Shown here piece after piece: positions 7,858 through 16,690 of a stretch of DNA of 64,000 nucleotides; position 1 is the first letter of the stretch, and every line of letters begins with the position of its first letter. Where the stretch lies: contig NZ_AEPB01000039.1 in the NCBI RefSeq assembly GCF_000189395.1, positions 1-64,000 on the forward strand. Reading direction: 5' to 3'. The notes under the pieces were generated by a model. It made no database searches. It had not been told where the DNA came from and worked only from the letters and a program-made list of their open reading frames with translations. The position numbers and the translations under genes are program-made. Source of the DNA: Planococcus donghaensis MPA1U2 (GTDB lineage Bacteria; Bacillota; Bacilli; Bacillales_A; Planococcaceae).

Positions 7858-9207
7858 ATGGGAAAATATTTTGGAACAGATGGAGTACGGGGAGTTGCCA
7901 ATAGCGAGCTAACACCTGAATTGGCTTTTAGATTAGGTCGTATAGGCGGATACATTTTAACAAAAAGCGCAAAAGACAAACCGAAAGTGCTAATTGGCCG
8001 TGATACACGAATTTCAGGTGAAATGTTAGAAGGCGCTTTGGCTGCCGGACTACTTTCTGTCGGAGCGGAAGTTATGCGCCTCGGCGTTATTAGCACACCA
8101 GGCGTTTCGTATTTGACGCGTGTGATGAGTGCAGAGGCGGGCGTTATGATTTCAGCTTCGCATAATCCTGTAGAAGACAATGGCATCAAATTCTTCGGTT
8201 CAGACGGCTTTAAATTGTCGGATGCACAAGAAGCAGAAATTGAAGCGTTGTTAGACAGCGCTGAAGATCTATTGCCACGTCCAACTGGCGGCGACCTTGG
8301 GAGCATCACAGATTATTTTGAAGGCGGACAAAAATACCTTCAATACTTAAAACAAACAGTGGATGAAGAGTTCGACGGTATTTTAGTAGCGCTTGATTGT
8401 GCACACGGTGCTACGTCTACATTAGCAACGCATGTATTTGCGGATTTAGATGCAGACATTACATCAATGGGTGCTTCGCCAAACGGCTTGAATATTAACG
8501 CGGGCGTAGGTTCTACACATCCTGAGAAATTAGCAGAACTTGTTCTTGAAAAAGGGGCAGACATTGGTTTGGCATTTGATGGCGACGGCGATCGTCTAAT
8601 TGCAGTAGATGAAAAAGGCAATATTGTCGATGGCGACCAAATTATGTACATTTGTGCAATGCATTTGCATTCAGAAGGTCGTTTGAAGAAAGATACAGTT
8701 GTTTCAACTGTAATGAGCAATATGGGCTTTTACAAAGCATTGGAAAGCCACGGCATGAAGAGCAACAAAACAGCTGTTGGTGACCGTTATGTCGTAGAAG
8801 AAATGAAGAAAAATGAATACAACTTGGGCGGCGAACAATCCGGTCATATCATTTTCTTAGATTACAATACAACTGGCGATGGTTTGTTAACAGGGCTTCA
8901 ATTAGTGAATATCATGAAAATTACTGGCAAGAAATTGTCTGAGTTGGCGTCTGAAATGACGATTTTCCCGCAAAAGCTTGTAAATATTCGTGTGACGGAT
9001 AAACATGCGGTAACAGATAACGCAAAAGTGGCAGAAGTGATTTCTGAAGTTGAAGCAGAAATGAACGGCAACGGCCGTGTGCTTGTGCGTCCTTCAGGTA
9101 CAGAGCCATTGGTACGTATTATGGTAGAGGCAGCTTCAGCAGAAGACTGCGAAGAGTACGTAGAACGCATTGCAGTGGTTGTACGTAGCGAAATGGGTTT
9201 AAGCTAA
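7858..9207 (+). CDS. glmM: phosphoglucosamine mutase
   Basis: 449-residue alpha-D-phosphohexomutase; interconverts glucosamine-6-phosphate and glucosamine-1-phosphate for UDP-GlcNAc and peptidoglycan. The phospho-serine loop ISASHNP, the Mg loop DGDGDR and the C-terminal phosphate loop [11 protein letters not shown] are intact. GlmM binds CdaA in Firmicutes and limits cyclic di-AMP synthesis, which explains the shared operon. Start ATG follows GAAGGAG. Confidence 0.97.
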   Translation: MGKYFGTDGVRGVANSELTPELAFRLGRIGGYILTKSAKDKPKVLIGRDTRISGEMLEGALAAGLLSVGAEVMRLGVISTPGVSYLTRVMSAEAGVMISASHNPVEDNGIKFFGSDGFKLSDAQEAEIEALLDSAEDLLPRPTGGDLGSITDYFEGGQKYLQYLKQTVDEEFDGILVALDCAHGATSTLATHVFADLDADITSMGASPNGLNINAGVGSTHPEKLAELVLEKGADIGLAFDGDGDRLIAVDEKGNIVDGDQIMYICAMHLHSEGRLKKDTVVSTVMSNMGFYKALESHGMKSNKTAVGDRYVVEEMKKNEYNLGGEQSGHIIFLDYNTTGDGLLTGLQLVNIMKITGKKLSELASEMTIFPQKLVNIRVTDKHAVTDNAKVAEVISEVEAEMNGNGRVLVRPSGTEPLVRIMVEAASAEDCEEYVERIAVVVRSEMGLS

Positions 9208-9223
9208 TCAAATCAATTATTTC

Positions 9224-9257
9224 AAGTCCGTGAGCATCTTTGCTTACGGGCTTTTTT
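9224..9257 (+). terminator. terminator after glmM
   Basis: Stem AAGTCCGTGAGCA/TGCTTACGGGCTT with G-U pairs, then TTTTTTATA. Confidence 0.88.
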
Positions 9258-9313
9258 ATATTTTTTGATTTTGTGAGGGCGATTTGGGGTAAATGAGTGG
9301 AAAGGATAGAAAC

Positions 9314-9439
9314 GAAGAAAGCGCTCCAGGCGGACGCTTTCCAGGGGGGCCGGCTTCAGCCGCTTCCTTCGCTTTGCTCAGTCCAGGGTCTTCAGCTCGT
9401 CCTGATCCCCTAGGAGTCGCCGCCTTGCGCACTTTCTTC
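9314..9439 (-). repeat. structured intergenic repeat R2, copy a
   Basis: About 126 bp, GC-rich in an AT-rich context, with outer arms GAAGAAAG/CTTTCTTC and inner arms GGCGG/CCGCC. The second copy is at 32092-32217 in the opposite orientation, about 80% alike by eye. It shares the skeleton GACTCC...GGAAAGCG with family R1. No coding sequence. It resembles intergenic repeats I know from other Bacillales, but I cannot name the family. Confidence 0.8.
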
Positions 9440-9456
9440 TTAGTATAATTCTCTAG

Positions 9457-9576
9457 CTATGAAGCAAACTAGCGGAGACTCCCGCGGGATAGCGAAGTGT
9501 CGAAATCCACTCGGGCGTATAGCCCGAGTTAGTTCGGCGCAAGCCCGCAGGAAAGCGGAGCTAGTTTGCGGAATAG
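9457..9576 (+). repeat. structured intergenic repeat R1, copy a
   Basis: 120-bp palindromic element. Outermost arms CTAT/ATAG, then GCAAACTAG (9464) / CTAGTTTGC (9561), then a conserved core with inner hairpins GTCGAA/TTCGGC and ACTCGGGC/GCCCGAGT. Other copies: 26251, 31938, 35239. The arms differ from copy to copy but remain complementary. Confidence 0.85.
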
Positions 9577-9733
9577 ATTGTAGCTGAATGGTTTGAGAAA
9601 TAAAAAGCCATAAAACTAACAACAGCCTGTTATTTATCAAATTTTTAAAGCTTCGAAAATGGATTTTGATAGATAAATAGACCAGTATACGGAAAAAGGT
9701 GATGAAATAGACCTAAATAACTATTTGCTTTAA

Positions 9734-9762
9734 TTGACGGGATTGTGTTGAGGCTGTATGAT
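9734..9762 (+). promoter_or_regulatory. sigma-A promoter of glmS
   Basis: TTGACG (9734-9739), 17-nt spacer, TATGAT (9757-9762), about 55 bp before the glmS ribozyme core. The space between R1 and this promoter holds nothing else I can identify. Confidence 0.75.
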
Positions 9763-9821
9763 AGTAGAGTCGGTTTACGGCCACTGAAAAAGGAGGATAG
9801 AAGTTGAGTGACAGGAAAACA

Positions 9822-9999
9822 ATTATAGCGCCTGTACTAGAGAAATTGGACGGACAAGTCATCTCTAGTAGACGAGGAGAAGGAGTATCGAATTTTCGGC
9901 GGATCCCTTCCGGCCATGAAGCCTGGTCGTGATGTCCATTCTTAAAACAGTCGAGTGATCGATTGGCCAACAAGATGGATAGGCTCATCACTTATATGA
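9822..9999 (+). ncRNA. glmS ribozyme (GlcN6P-responsive riboswitch)
   Basis: Conserved glmS ribozyme blocks in order: AGCGCC (9827-9832, self-cleavage expected between A9827 and G9828), the P2 helix ACTAGAGA/TCTCTAGT, GACGAGG, TATCGAATTTTCGGCGGAT (about 9885), and a closing CCGGC. In the family, glucosamine-6-phosphate acts as cofactor for cleavage, and the cut mRNA is degraded, so glmS is repressed by its product. Cleavage would occur 197 nt upstream of the glmS start. The 3' boundary is approximate. Confidence 0.95.
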
Positions 10000-10024
10000 A
10001 CGAGACAAATGGAGGAATTTAATT

Positions 10025-11827
10025 ATGTGTGGAATTGTAGGATATATTGGAGAAAATGATTCAAAGGAAATTTTGTTAAAAGGCTTAGAGCGTTTGGAAT
10101 ACCGCGGTTATGATTCAGCAGGAATCGCTGTCCGCAACGGTAGTGGCGTGAAAGTGTTTAAAGAAAAAGGACGTATTGCAGATTTACGCGGAGTTGTAGA
10201 AAATGACGTTATGGGTTCAACTGGGATCGGTCATACGCGTTGGGCGACTCATGGTAAACCAACACGTGCGAATGCTCACCCGCATCAAAATACATCTGAC
10301 CGTTTCACACTTGTGCACAACGGCGTTATTGAAAACTACCACCACATTCAGCGCGATTATTTAGCTGACGTGGAAATGGAGTCAGATACGGATACAGAGA
10401 TTATTGTTCAGTTGATCGGTAAATTTGTTGGAGAAGGCATGACAACTCAAGAAGCATTTACTAAAACTCTTACTTTACTAAAAGGTTCATATGCAATTGC
10501 ATTGCTTGACGCTGAAGAAGAGCAAACGATTTTTGTAGCGAAAAACAAAAGCCCGTTATTAGTAGGACTTGGCGAAGATTTCAACGTTATCGCGTCTGAT
10601 GCAATGGCAATGTTGCAATTGACTGACCAGTTTGTTGAATTGATGGACCAAGAAATCGTTATTGTCCGCAAAGACAGCGTGGAAATTTTAACATTGGATG
10701 GCAAGTCGGTAAGCCGCCTACCATTCACTGCAGAAATTGATATGAGCGATATTGAAAAAGGCACATATCCGCATTATATGTTGAAAGAAATTGACGAGCA
10801 GCCAGCAGTTGTCCGCAAAATCGTTCAAGCATACCAAGACGAAAATGATAAATTAACGATCAAACCAGAAATTTTAGAAGCAATGCAAGCGGCTGACCGC
10901 ATTCACATCATTGCGGCTGGAACAAGCTATCACGCTGGATTGATCGGTAAAGAATATATTGAAAAATTAGCTGGAATTCCGGTTGAAGTGCATGTATCAA
11001 GTGAATTTGGTTACAATATGCCATTGTTGTCGGAAAACCCATTGTTCATCTTTATTTCACAATCAGGTGAAACAGCGGATAGCCGTCAAGTATTGGTGAA
11101 AATCAAAGAACTAGGCCATGCGTCATTAACGGTAACAAACGTTGCAGGATCTACGTTATCTCGTGAGTCTGACCATACGTTATTGTTGCATGCAGGTCCA
11201 GAAATCGCGGTTGCTTCTACAAAAGCGTACACTGCACAATTGGCAGTCCTGTCGATTTTAGCAGCGGTAACAGCTGAAGCACGCGGCCTTGATATCGGTT
11301 TTGATTTGGTTCAAGAACTAGGAATCGTTGCAAATGCAATTCAAGCACAAGTGGATTCGAAAGAAGAAATGGAACAAATTGCGACAGATTTCTTGTCGAC
11401 AACACGTAACTGCTTCTTTATCGGTCGCGTAATGGATTATTTCGTTGGACTTGAAGGTTCATTGAAATTAAAAGAGATTTCGTATATCCAAGCTGAAGGC
11501 TTTGCAGGCGGCGAATTAAAACACGGTACGATTGCATTGATCGAAGAAGGAACACCGGTTATCGCACTTGCAACGCAAGAAGCGGTTAACTTGAACATCC
11601 GTGGAAACGTGAAAGAAGTAGCGGCACGCGGAGCAAACCCTTGTATCATCTCAATGGAAGGCTTACAAGAAGAAGGCGATAGCTTGGTCTTGCCAAAAGT
11701 GAACGAGTTGCTATCACCACTTGTATCAGTTATTCCGATGCAGTTGATCAGCTATTACGCAGCGCTTCACCGCGACTGTGACGTTGACAAGCCACGTAAC
11801 TTAGCAAAATCAGTAACAGTTGAATAA
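10025..11827 (+). CDS. glmS: glutamine:fructose-6-phosphate aminotransferase
   Basis: 600-residue GlmS; makes glucosamine-6-phosphate from fructose-6-phosphate and glutamine, the first step towards UDP-GlcNAc. The N-terminal glutaminase domain starts MCGIVGYIG with the nucleophile Cys2. Two SIS isomerase domains follow (SQSGETADS about residue 347, and the C-terminal KSVTVE end). ATG 10025 follows GGAGGA. Controlled by the ribozyme in its leader; glmM lies upstream across the repeats, so the two cell-wall precursor genes are transcribed separately. Confidence 0.98.
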   Translation: MCGIVGYIGENDSKEILLKGLERLEYRGYDSAGIAVRNGSGVKVFKEKGRIADLRGVVENDVMGSTGIGHTRWATHGKPTRANAHPHQNTSDRFTLVHNGVIENYHHIQRDYLADVEMESDTDTEIIVQLIGKFVGEGMTTQEAFTKTLTLLKGSYAIALLDAEEEQTIFVAKNKSPLLVGLGEDFNVIASDAMAMLQLTDQFVELMDQEIVIVRKDSVEILTLDGKSVSRLPFTAEIDMSDIEKGTYPHYMLKEIDEQPAVVRKIVQAYQDENDKLTIKPEILEAMQAADRIHIIAAGTSYHAGLIGKEYIEKLAGIPVEVHVSSEFGYNMPLLSENPLFIFISQSGETADSRQVLVKIKELGHASLTVTNVAGSTLSRESDHTLLLHAGPEIAVASTKAYTAQLAVLSILAAVTAEARGLDIGFDLVQELGIVANAIQAQVDSKEEMEQIATDFLSTTRNCFFIGRVMDYFVGLEGSLKLKEISYIQAEGFAGGELKHGTIALIEEGTPVIALATQEAVNLNIRGNVKEVAARGANPCIISMEGLQEEGDSLVLPKVNELLSPLVSVIPMQLISYYAALHRDCDVDKPRNLAKSVTVE

Positions 11828-11837
11828 TAGCTTTTAG

Positions 11838-11878
11838 GAAAGACCCTTTTGGATAAATTCCAGAAGGGTCTTCTATTT
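11838..11878 (+). terminator. terminator after glmS
   Basis: Stem AAGACCCTTTTGGA/TCCAGAAGGGTCTT followed by CTATTTTAT. Confidence 0.88.
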
Positions 11879-12048
11879 TATAAAAAAATAGTTAAATCAT
11901 ATCTTTGCCCTTCGCCGCTTAGTGCTCCGAATCCTTGAGTGACCGTAAAAAAAGAGCGTTTTTATCGTTTGTAGTTTGACGATTCGTTGCCATTTTACGC
12001 CTTACCAAATGATATAATAGATACAACATAAGAAAAGGTGTGAAACAA

Positions 12049-12867
12049 ATGTCTTCTTTTAAAGACTTTTCCAAATACATAAGTGAAAATGCTGGATCGT
12101 TATCAGCGGAAGTGGTTGAATCGGTGGTGCAGGAAATGAGCTTGACCATTCCTGAGTGGGAAAAAGAGCGGGCTGCTGGTATGTATGTTCAGTTGCTTGA
12201 GTTTTTTGGACAAGCTCTTCTCGAGAGTGGACAAATTGAAGTTCCGGACGCGTTGATCGAATGGAGTAAAAAGAATGCGGAGATGCAAATCGCTTCGGGC
12301 GGTGCTCTTTCAATGATTGCGATTCGGTACCCGGTAACGCGCAAAGTGTTTTCAGAGATTTTTACACGGCTGAGTGTAGAATTTGAGTTAACGGTTGTTG
12401 AAAACGCTAAAGCGATTCAAGCCATTCATGCAGTTCTTGATGTAAGTTTAAATGAGACCATTTTTGCGTTTGAGCAGCTATCGGAAAGAAAGCAGGCAGA
12501 AACGCGTGTAGAGTTATTAAATCTATCAGCGCCTATTGTGCCGGTATTAGAAGACGTCGTTGTGCTACCGCTTATTGGGGTGATAGACAGTTACCGAATT
12601 GCGCATATTATGAATAACGTGATCCCAAAAATCGCTGAGAAAAAAGTTCTTCACGTTATTACGGATTTTTCAGGTGTTTTGACGATTGATGATCATGTGG
12701 CGCTGTCGCTTCAGCAAATTGGCAGCACGCTTCAATTGATGGGCATTCATGTGGTCATTGCCGGATTAAGGCCCGACCTTGTGCAAGCGATTGTTCACAG
12801 TGGCATTGATATGCTTGATACAGAGTCGTACGCGACTGTAAAACAAGCGTTGGAAAGCGTAAAATAA
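12049..12867 (+). CDS. RsbR-like STAS protein without the usual phospho-threonines
   Basis: 272 residues: an all-helical N-terminal half (about 1-150) like the RsbR co-antagonists, and a C-terminal STAS domain (about 160-268). RsbR proteins build the stressosome that controls sigma-B through RsbT. The family motif D-I-T-G-V-P-x-x-D-T reads DFSGVLTIDD, so the residue matching phospho-Thr171 is Asp215; the second site (RPEIAQT, Thr205) reads RPDLVQA, so it is Ala247. It may be a fixed, non-phosphorylatable paralog. ATG 12049 is preferred to GTG 12040, which lies in the ribosome site AAAAGGTG. A TATAAT lies at 12013-12018. No rsbS, rsbT or sigB is nearby. Confidence 0.78.
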   Translation: MSSFKDFSKYISENAGSLSAEVVESVVQEMSLTIPEWEKERAAGMYVQLLEFFGQALLESGQIEVPDALIEWSKKNAEMQIASGGALSMIAIRYPVTRKVFSEIFTRLSVEFELTVVENAKAIQAIHAVLDVSLNETIFAFEQLSERKQAETRVELLNLSAPIVPVLEDVVVLPLIGVIDSYRIAHIMNNVIPKIAEKKVLHVITDFSGVLTIDDHVALSLQQIGSTLQLMGIHVVIAGLRPDLVQAIVHSGIDMLDTESYATVKQALESVK

Positions 12868-12871
12868 CGAA

Positions 12872-12912
12872 AAAAGCCAGATTCCTTTTGCTGAGGAAGC
12901 TGGCTTTTTTGT
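12872..12912. terminator. bidirectional terminator
   Basis: Stem AAGCCAGATTCCT/AGGAAGCTGGCTT (one bulge) with A- and T-runs on both sides, between the convergent STAS gene and the GGDEF-EAL gene. Confidence 0.88.
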
Positions 12913-12916
12913 GGTT

Positions 12917-14734
12917 TTAATTAATTGGTGATGAGGCCGGTTGGTAAAGTCGTTCGATTTCTTCAGGTGGCAACGGTCGGTTAAAGTAATAACCTTGCGC
13001 TTGGTCGCAATTTTTTTGTTGCAAAAATTGCAGTTGTTCCAATGTTTCAACGCCTTCAGCAATAACGTTCAACTGCAAGTTTTCGGCCATTTTGATGATG
13101 GTATCGACAAGTGCAGCGTCTTTCGGGTCGGTAATGATGTTGCGGATAAAGTATTGGTCGATTTTTAAGGTATCGACTGGGAACAGCTTTAAATAGCGAA
13201 GCGATGAAAAGCCGGTACCGAAATCATCAATAGATAAATGAATGCCCATGGCTTTTAAAGTTTGCATAGTTTCTATGGCGCTAGTAGAGCTTTGGATAAT
13301 GCTTTCCGTCAGTTCAAGTTCCAAGTATTTGGGATGTAGACCGGACTCCGAAAGCGCCGTATGTATTGTTTCCATTAAATTGCACCGTGAAAACTGATGA
13401 GACGAAATATTGACTGCGACGCGGAAGTGCGGAAGTCCAGCATCTTGCCATGCTTTGTTTTGCAAGCAAGCTTGCCGTAAAACAAATTCACCGATTTGAA
13501 TAATACTCCCCGTATCTTCTGCGACGGGGATAAACTCAGCAGGTGAAATGTTCCCAAGTCTTGGGTGTACCCAGCGAACTAAAGCTTCGAGTCCGACTAT
13601 TTTGTTGGTTTTTAAATCGATTTGGGGTTGGTAATGGATAAAAAATTCGCCTTTTTCCAAACCTTTCCGGATATCGATAGCCAATTTCGATTTTCGCAAG
13701 GCTGCCTGGTTAGTGCTTTCTGTGAAAAACTGAAAATTGTTTTTGCCTTGACTTTTTGCTTGAGAAAGGGCGATATCTGCATTTTTTACTAACGTATCCA
13801 AGTCGATTCCGTCATTCGGAAAGATGCTGATGCCGATAGAAGGGGTGACAAATAAATCTTCTTGTTGGAAGCGAAAAGGTTCTTTAAACAGCTCTAATAT
13901 TTTTTGTGCATGAGCAGTTGCTTTGAAACTATCAGTATTCGGCAATAATAGTATAAATTCATCTGCACCAAGGCGAGAAATCGTATCTTCCGCATGCGCG
14001 ATGCTTTGGAAACGCTTGGCCACTTCAATGAGCATTTGATCGCCAGCGTAATGTCCGTATGTGTCATTGATCAATTTAAAATGGTCTAAATCGATGTATA
14101 GCAAGGACATGCTTTGTTTTTTGCCGCTCTGTTGCTTGATTTTTAGAGCCAGTTGATCACTAAGCATCCGTCGGTTTGGCAAGCCCGTTAACGGATCTCG
14201 GTACACAAGGCTATTGATTTTTGCTTCTGTTTCTTTTCGTTCGGTGATGTCCCGAATGATATTGCTGAAAAACAATCCGTCTTCTGTTTTCCATGTCCCC
14301 ACAGACATTTCAATCGGAATTTCCTGCCCATCTTTGCGGCGACCTACTAATTCAACGCGTCTGCCAATCACACTAGGAACGCCTGTCTCCGAAAACTGTT
14401 GTAAGCCCTTACGATGTCCGTCAATTAAAGACTCCGGAATAATAATTTCTAGGTTAACTCCAATCGCTTCTTTTTTCTTAAAGCCAAAAATGGTTTCAGC
14501 GCCTAAATTCCATTGCAAGATGGTTCCATGCTGATCGGCAACAATCACTGCATCTGAAGTCGATTCGAATACCGATTCAAACTTCAACTCTAATTCAGTG
14601 GAATTGCTTTTTTTCTGGAGTTTTTGGCTATTTCGTAAATGAACAACGAGTAACCCAATAAATAATAAAAGAGCTAATAAAATAAAAGATAATAATTGCA
14701 TAAGCAAAGGATCGGAAAGTAAAAAAGTAGCCAT
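12917..14734 (-). CDS. membrane PAS-GGDEF-EAL protein (cyclic di-GMP turnover)
   Basis: 605 residues: one transmembrane helix (about 9-32), a PAS sensor (about 50-165, ending FFSNIIRDITERKE), a GGDEF domain (about 175-335, DPLTGLPNRRML, DHFKLINDTYGH) and an EAL domain (about 350-595). The diguanylate cyclase signature reads GADEF, a change in the active-site loop that may lower or abolish synthesis. The EAL domain has EALVRW, NISSHQF, the loop DDFGTGFSS and EGVET, so phosphodiesterase activity is likely. Monocistronic; ends at the shared terminator. Confidence 0.92.
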   Translation of the reverse strand: MATFLLSDPLLMQLLSFILLALLLFIGLLVVHLRNSQKLQKKSNSTELELKFESVFESTSDAVIVADQHGTILQWNLGAETIFGFKKKEAIGVNLEIIIPESLIDGHRKGLQQFSETGVPSVIGRRVELVGRRKDGQEIPIEMSVGTWKTEDGLFFSNIIRDITERKETEAKINSLVYRDPLTGLPNRRMLSDQLALKIKQQSGKKQSMSLLYIDLDHFKLINDTYGHYAGDQMLIEVAKRFQSIAHAEDTISRLGADEFILLLPNTDSFKATAHAQKILELFKEPFRFQQEDLFVTPSIGISIFPNDGIDLDTLVKNADIALSQAKSQGKNNFQFFTESTNQAALRKSKLAIDIRKGLEKGEFFIHYQPQIDLKTNKIVGLEALVRWVHPRLGNISPAEFIPVAEDTGSIIQIGEFVLRQACLQNKAWQDAGLPHFRVAVNISSHQFSRCNLMETIHTALSESGLHPKYLELELTESIIQSSTSAIETMQTLKAMGIHLSIDDFGTGFSSLRYLKLFPVDTLKIDQYFIRNIITDPKDAALVDTIIKMAENLQLNVIAEGVETLEQLQFLQQKNCDQAQGYYFNRPLPPEEIERLYQPASSPIN

Positions 14735-15187
14735 GAAAAAAGAGGAGCCTCCTTTACAAAATAGGTAGTGTAACGAGCTTGATCTATAAGGTTAACCATA
14801 TTTCAGCTTATTGTTTACATATCATATCACAAAAATATATGCGAATTGATAAAAATTTTATTACATATTATTGGTAATTATTGCGTTTGTTCGGCGAGTG
14901 ACTTTTGTGAAATTCCGTATTCACGTGAAGCGCTCAACAAAAACTAGTATAGCCTACATCTAATTCGAAAGGACAATGAAATTTAGATCAGTAAATAATT
15001 TCTTTAGGAAAAAGAATACGAACAAAGACGTGCCAAGCTGTGGTGCCGATAGACTGGGCATTATTTTAATAATGGATAATATTGCTTAATGGTTCACAAC
15101 AAGATATGATCGACAAGAAATAGAAAAATACTAAACAAAAACAATAAAATGCTAAATATTCAACCAATAAGCAACCGGAGGAACCGC
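14735..15187. other. 450-bp non-coding stretch upstream of two divergent genes
   Basis: AT-rich space between the GGDEF-EAL gene and the HD-GYP gene. I see no gene, RNA gene or repeat. GCCGATAG at 15045-15052 resembles a sigma-D -10 element, but no TAAA sits 15 nt before it, so this is weak. The ribosome site CCGGAGGA at 15176 belongs to the next gene. Confidence 0.5.
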
Positions 15188-16339
15188 ATGACGCATATAA
15201 AAGAATTGGAATTTAAAGTTCAAGAACTCGTTACCTTGCTAGAAGCGTCCAAGCAATTAAATTCAAACTTAGAAATGGGCGAAGTGCTAGAAAGCATTTT
15301 GTTGCAAATGGTGCAGATTGTCGGAGCGGAAGCAGGCACGTTATGGGTGCTCGATAAACAACGCCAAAAAATCAAAGTATCAGCCGCGTACGGGCCATCA
15401 GCGGCTACCATACTAAACATCGAATTGGATAAAGATGAAGGCATTGTCGGCAAAGTCATTCAGACAGGACAAGCGCAGTTAATCGAAAACGTGGCTAACA
15501 ACCCAGACTGGACCGCACGCGTCGATCAATCGAGTGGGTTTGTCACCAAGTCGATGATTACCGTGCCGCTCGCGGTCAAAGACAAGGTTCTTGGGGCGAT
15601 GCAGTTGTTAAACAAACAAGATATCGCTTTTTTCTCTGAACAAGACATTCGTTTAGCGGACGCGCTATCAAGTCAGTCGGCGCTCGCGCTTCATAACAGT
15701 CAAATGTACGAAGAATTGCAGCAAATGTTACTAAGCATGATTCGAACATTAGCCAAAGTGTTAGATGCGCGTGACCCGTATACGGCAGGGCATTCAGAAC
15801 GCGTCGCTAAATATTCCTTATGGATCGCGCAAAAGCTTGAACTAAGTGCAGCAGATTGCGAAGAATTGTATAAAGCGGCATTGCTGCACGATATCGGAAA
15901 AATTGGCATAATAGATGCCATTCTCCGAAAACCTGACCGTTTAACGGCAGAAGAATATGCCGCGATTCAGCAACATACAGTGATCGGGGCAGATATTTTA
16001 TCAAATGTGGAACCAAAAGACGCCATGGTTCATGCCGTAGAAACCGCGTTGTGTCATCACGAACGACTAGACGGCACCGGCTATCCGCATGGATTAGCTG
16101 GTGATGCGATTCCATTGTTCGCACGCATTGTCGGAGTCGCAGATACATTTGATGCCATGACGACGGCTCGTTCTTATAGTAAGGGACTGTCTTATCAACT
16201 AGGCGTAGAAGAACTGCGTCGCTGCAGAGAAACTTTGTTTGACGCTAGAGTAGTCGATGCGTTTGCGGCGATGTTAGAAGAGTGCGATTACCAAATCGAG
16301 CAATACGAAGCAGGACAGGAAAGAGGCTACCGACTATGA
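15188..16339 (+). CDS. GAF and HD-GYP domain phosphodiesterase
   Basis: 383 residues: a GAF sensor (about 15-165) followed by an HD-GYP domain (about 185-365). Metal-binding motifs are intact: HSERVAKYS, HDIGKIGI, CHHERLDGTGYP. HD-GYP enzymes hydrolyse cyclic di-GMP, usually to GMP. ATG 15188 (MTHIKELEF) follows CGGAGGA; the longer frame from 15149 lacks a ribosome site. It overlaps the next gene by ATGA and heads a three-gene operon with a DUF3307 protein and a nucleotide cyclase. Confidence 0.9.
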   Translation: MTHIKELEFKVQELVTLLEASKQLNSNLEMGEVLESILLQMVQIVGAEAGTLWVLDKQRQKIKVSAAYGPSAATILNIELDKDEGIVGKVIQTGQAQLIENVANNPDWTARVDQSSGFVTKSMITVPLAVKDKVLGAMQLLNKQDIAFFSEQDIRLADALSSQSALALHNSQMYEELQQMLLSMIRTLAKVLDARDPYTAGHSERVAKYSLWIAQKLELSAADCEELYKAALLHDIGKIGIIDAILRKPDRLTAEEYAAIQQHTVIGADILSNVEPKDAMVHAVETALCHHERLDGTGYPHGLAGDAIPLFARIVGVADTFDAMTTARSYSKGLSYQLGVEELRRCRETLFDARVVDAFAAMLEECDYQIEQYEAGQERGYRL

Positions 16340-16680
16340 GTCAGTTTGATGTGTTATTGATTGGGCATTTAATCGGGGACTTTTTGCTGCAAACAAGTTG
16401 GATGGCCAAATACAAAGCGACAAAATGGCTGCCGTTATTGACGCATGTGTCGATTTATACAGTCATCATCGCACTGTTTGGGACGTTGTCAGGCGGATTG
16501 TCGTTGCCCGCAATTCTCATTGTTTTTATTGGCCATATTGTGTTAGACCGAAAAACCTTTGTCATGTTTTGGATAGAACGCGTTCAAATGGCGAAGGGTC
16601 CAGAAAAAGGGTGGTTGTCGATTATGGCAGACCAAATTTTCCACATCATATTACTGGCCATTGCCATCGCAATTTCTTAG
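16336..16680 (+). CDS. DUF3307 family membrane protein
   Basis: 114 residues, mostly hydrophobic, with about four membrane segments. It opens FDVLLIGHLIGDFLLQTSWMA and has GHIVLDRKTF and a closing MADQIFHIILLAIAIAI; the H..GDF.LQ, H...D and DQ.FH pattern is typical of DUF3307 proteins, whose function is unknown. The start overlaps the stop of the HD-GYP gene (ATGA), so translation is coupled. A link to signalling is suggested only by position. Confidence 0.8.
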   Translation: MSQFDVLLIGHLIGDFLLQTSWMAKYKATKWLPLLTHVSIYTVIIALFGTLSGGLSLPAILIVFIGHIVLDRKTFVMFWIERVQMAKGPEKGWLSIMADQIFHIILLAIAIAIS

Positions 16681-16690
16681 GAGTGAAAAA

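Noticed and set aside
9440-9640. 66-codon reverse frame between glmM and glmS
   Set aside because: It runs through repeat R1a, whose GC-rich palindrome opens chance frames; no ribosome site.
9713-9991. 92-codon reverse frame and a plus-strand frame starting near 9804
   Set aside because: Both overlap the glmS promoter and ribozyme; sequence conservation there is that of RNA structure.
15045-15052. Sigma-D promoter for the HD-GYP gene
   Set aside because: GCCGATAG is present, but TAAA is missing at the required distance.
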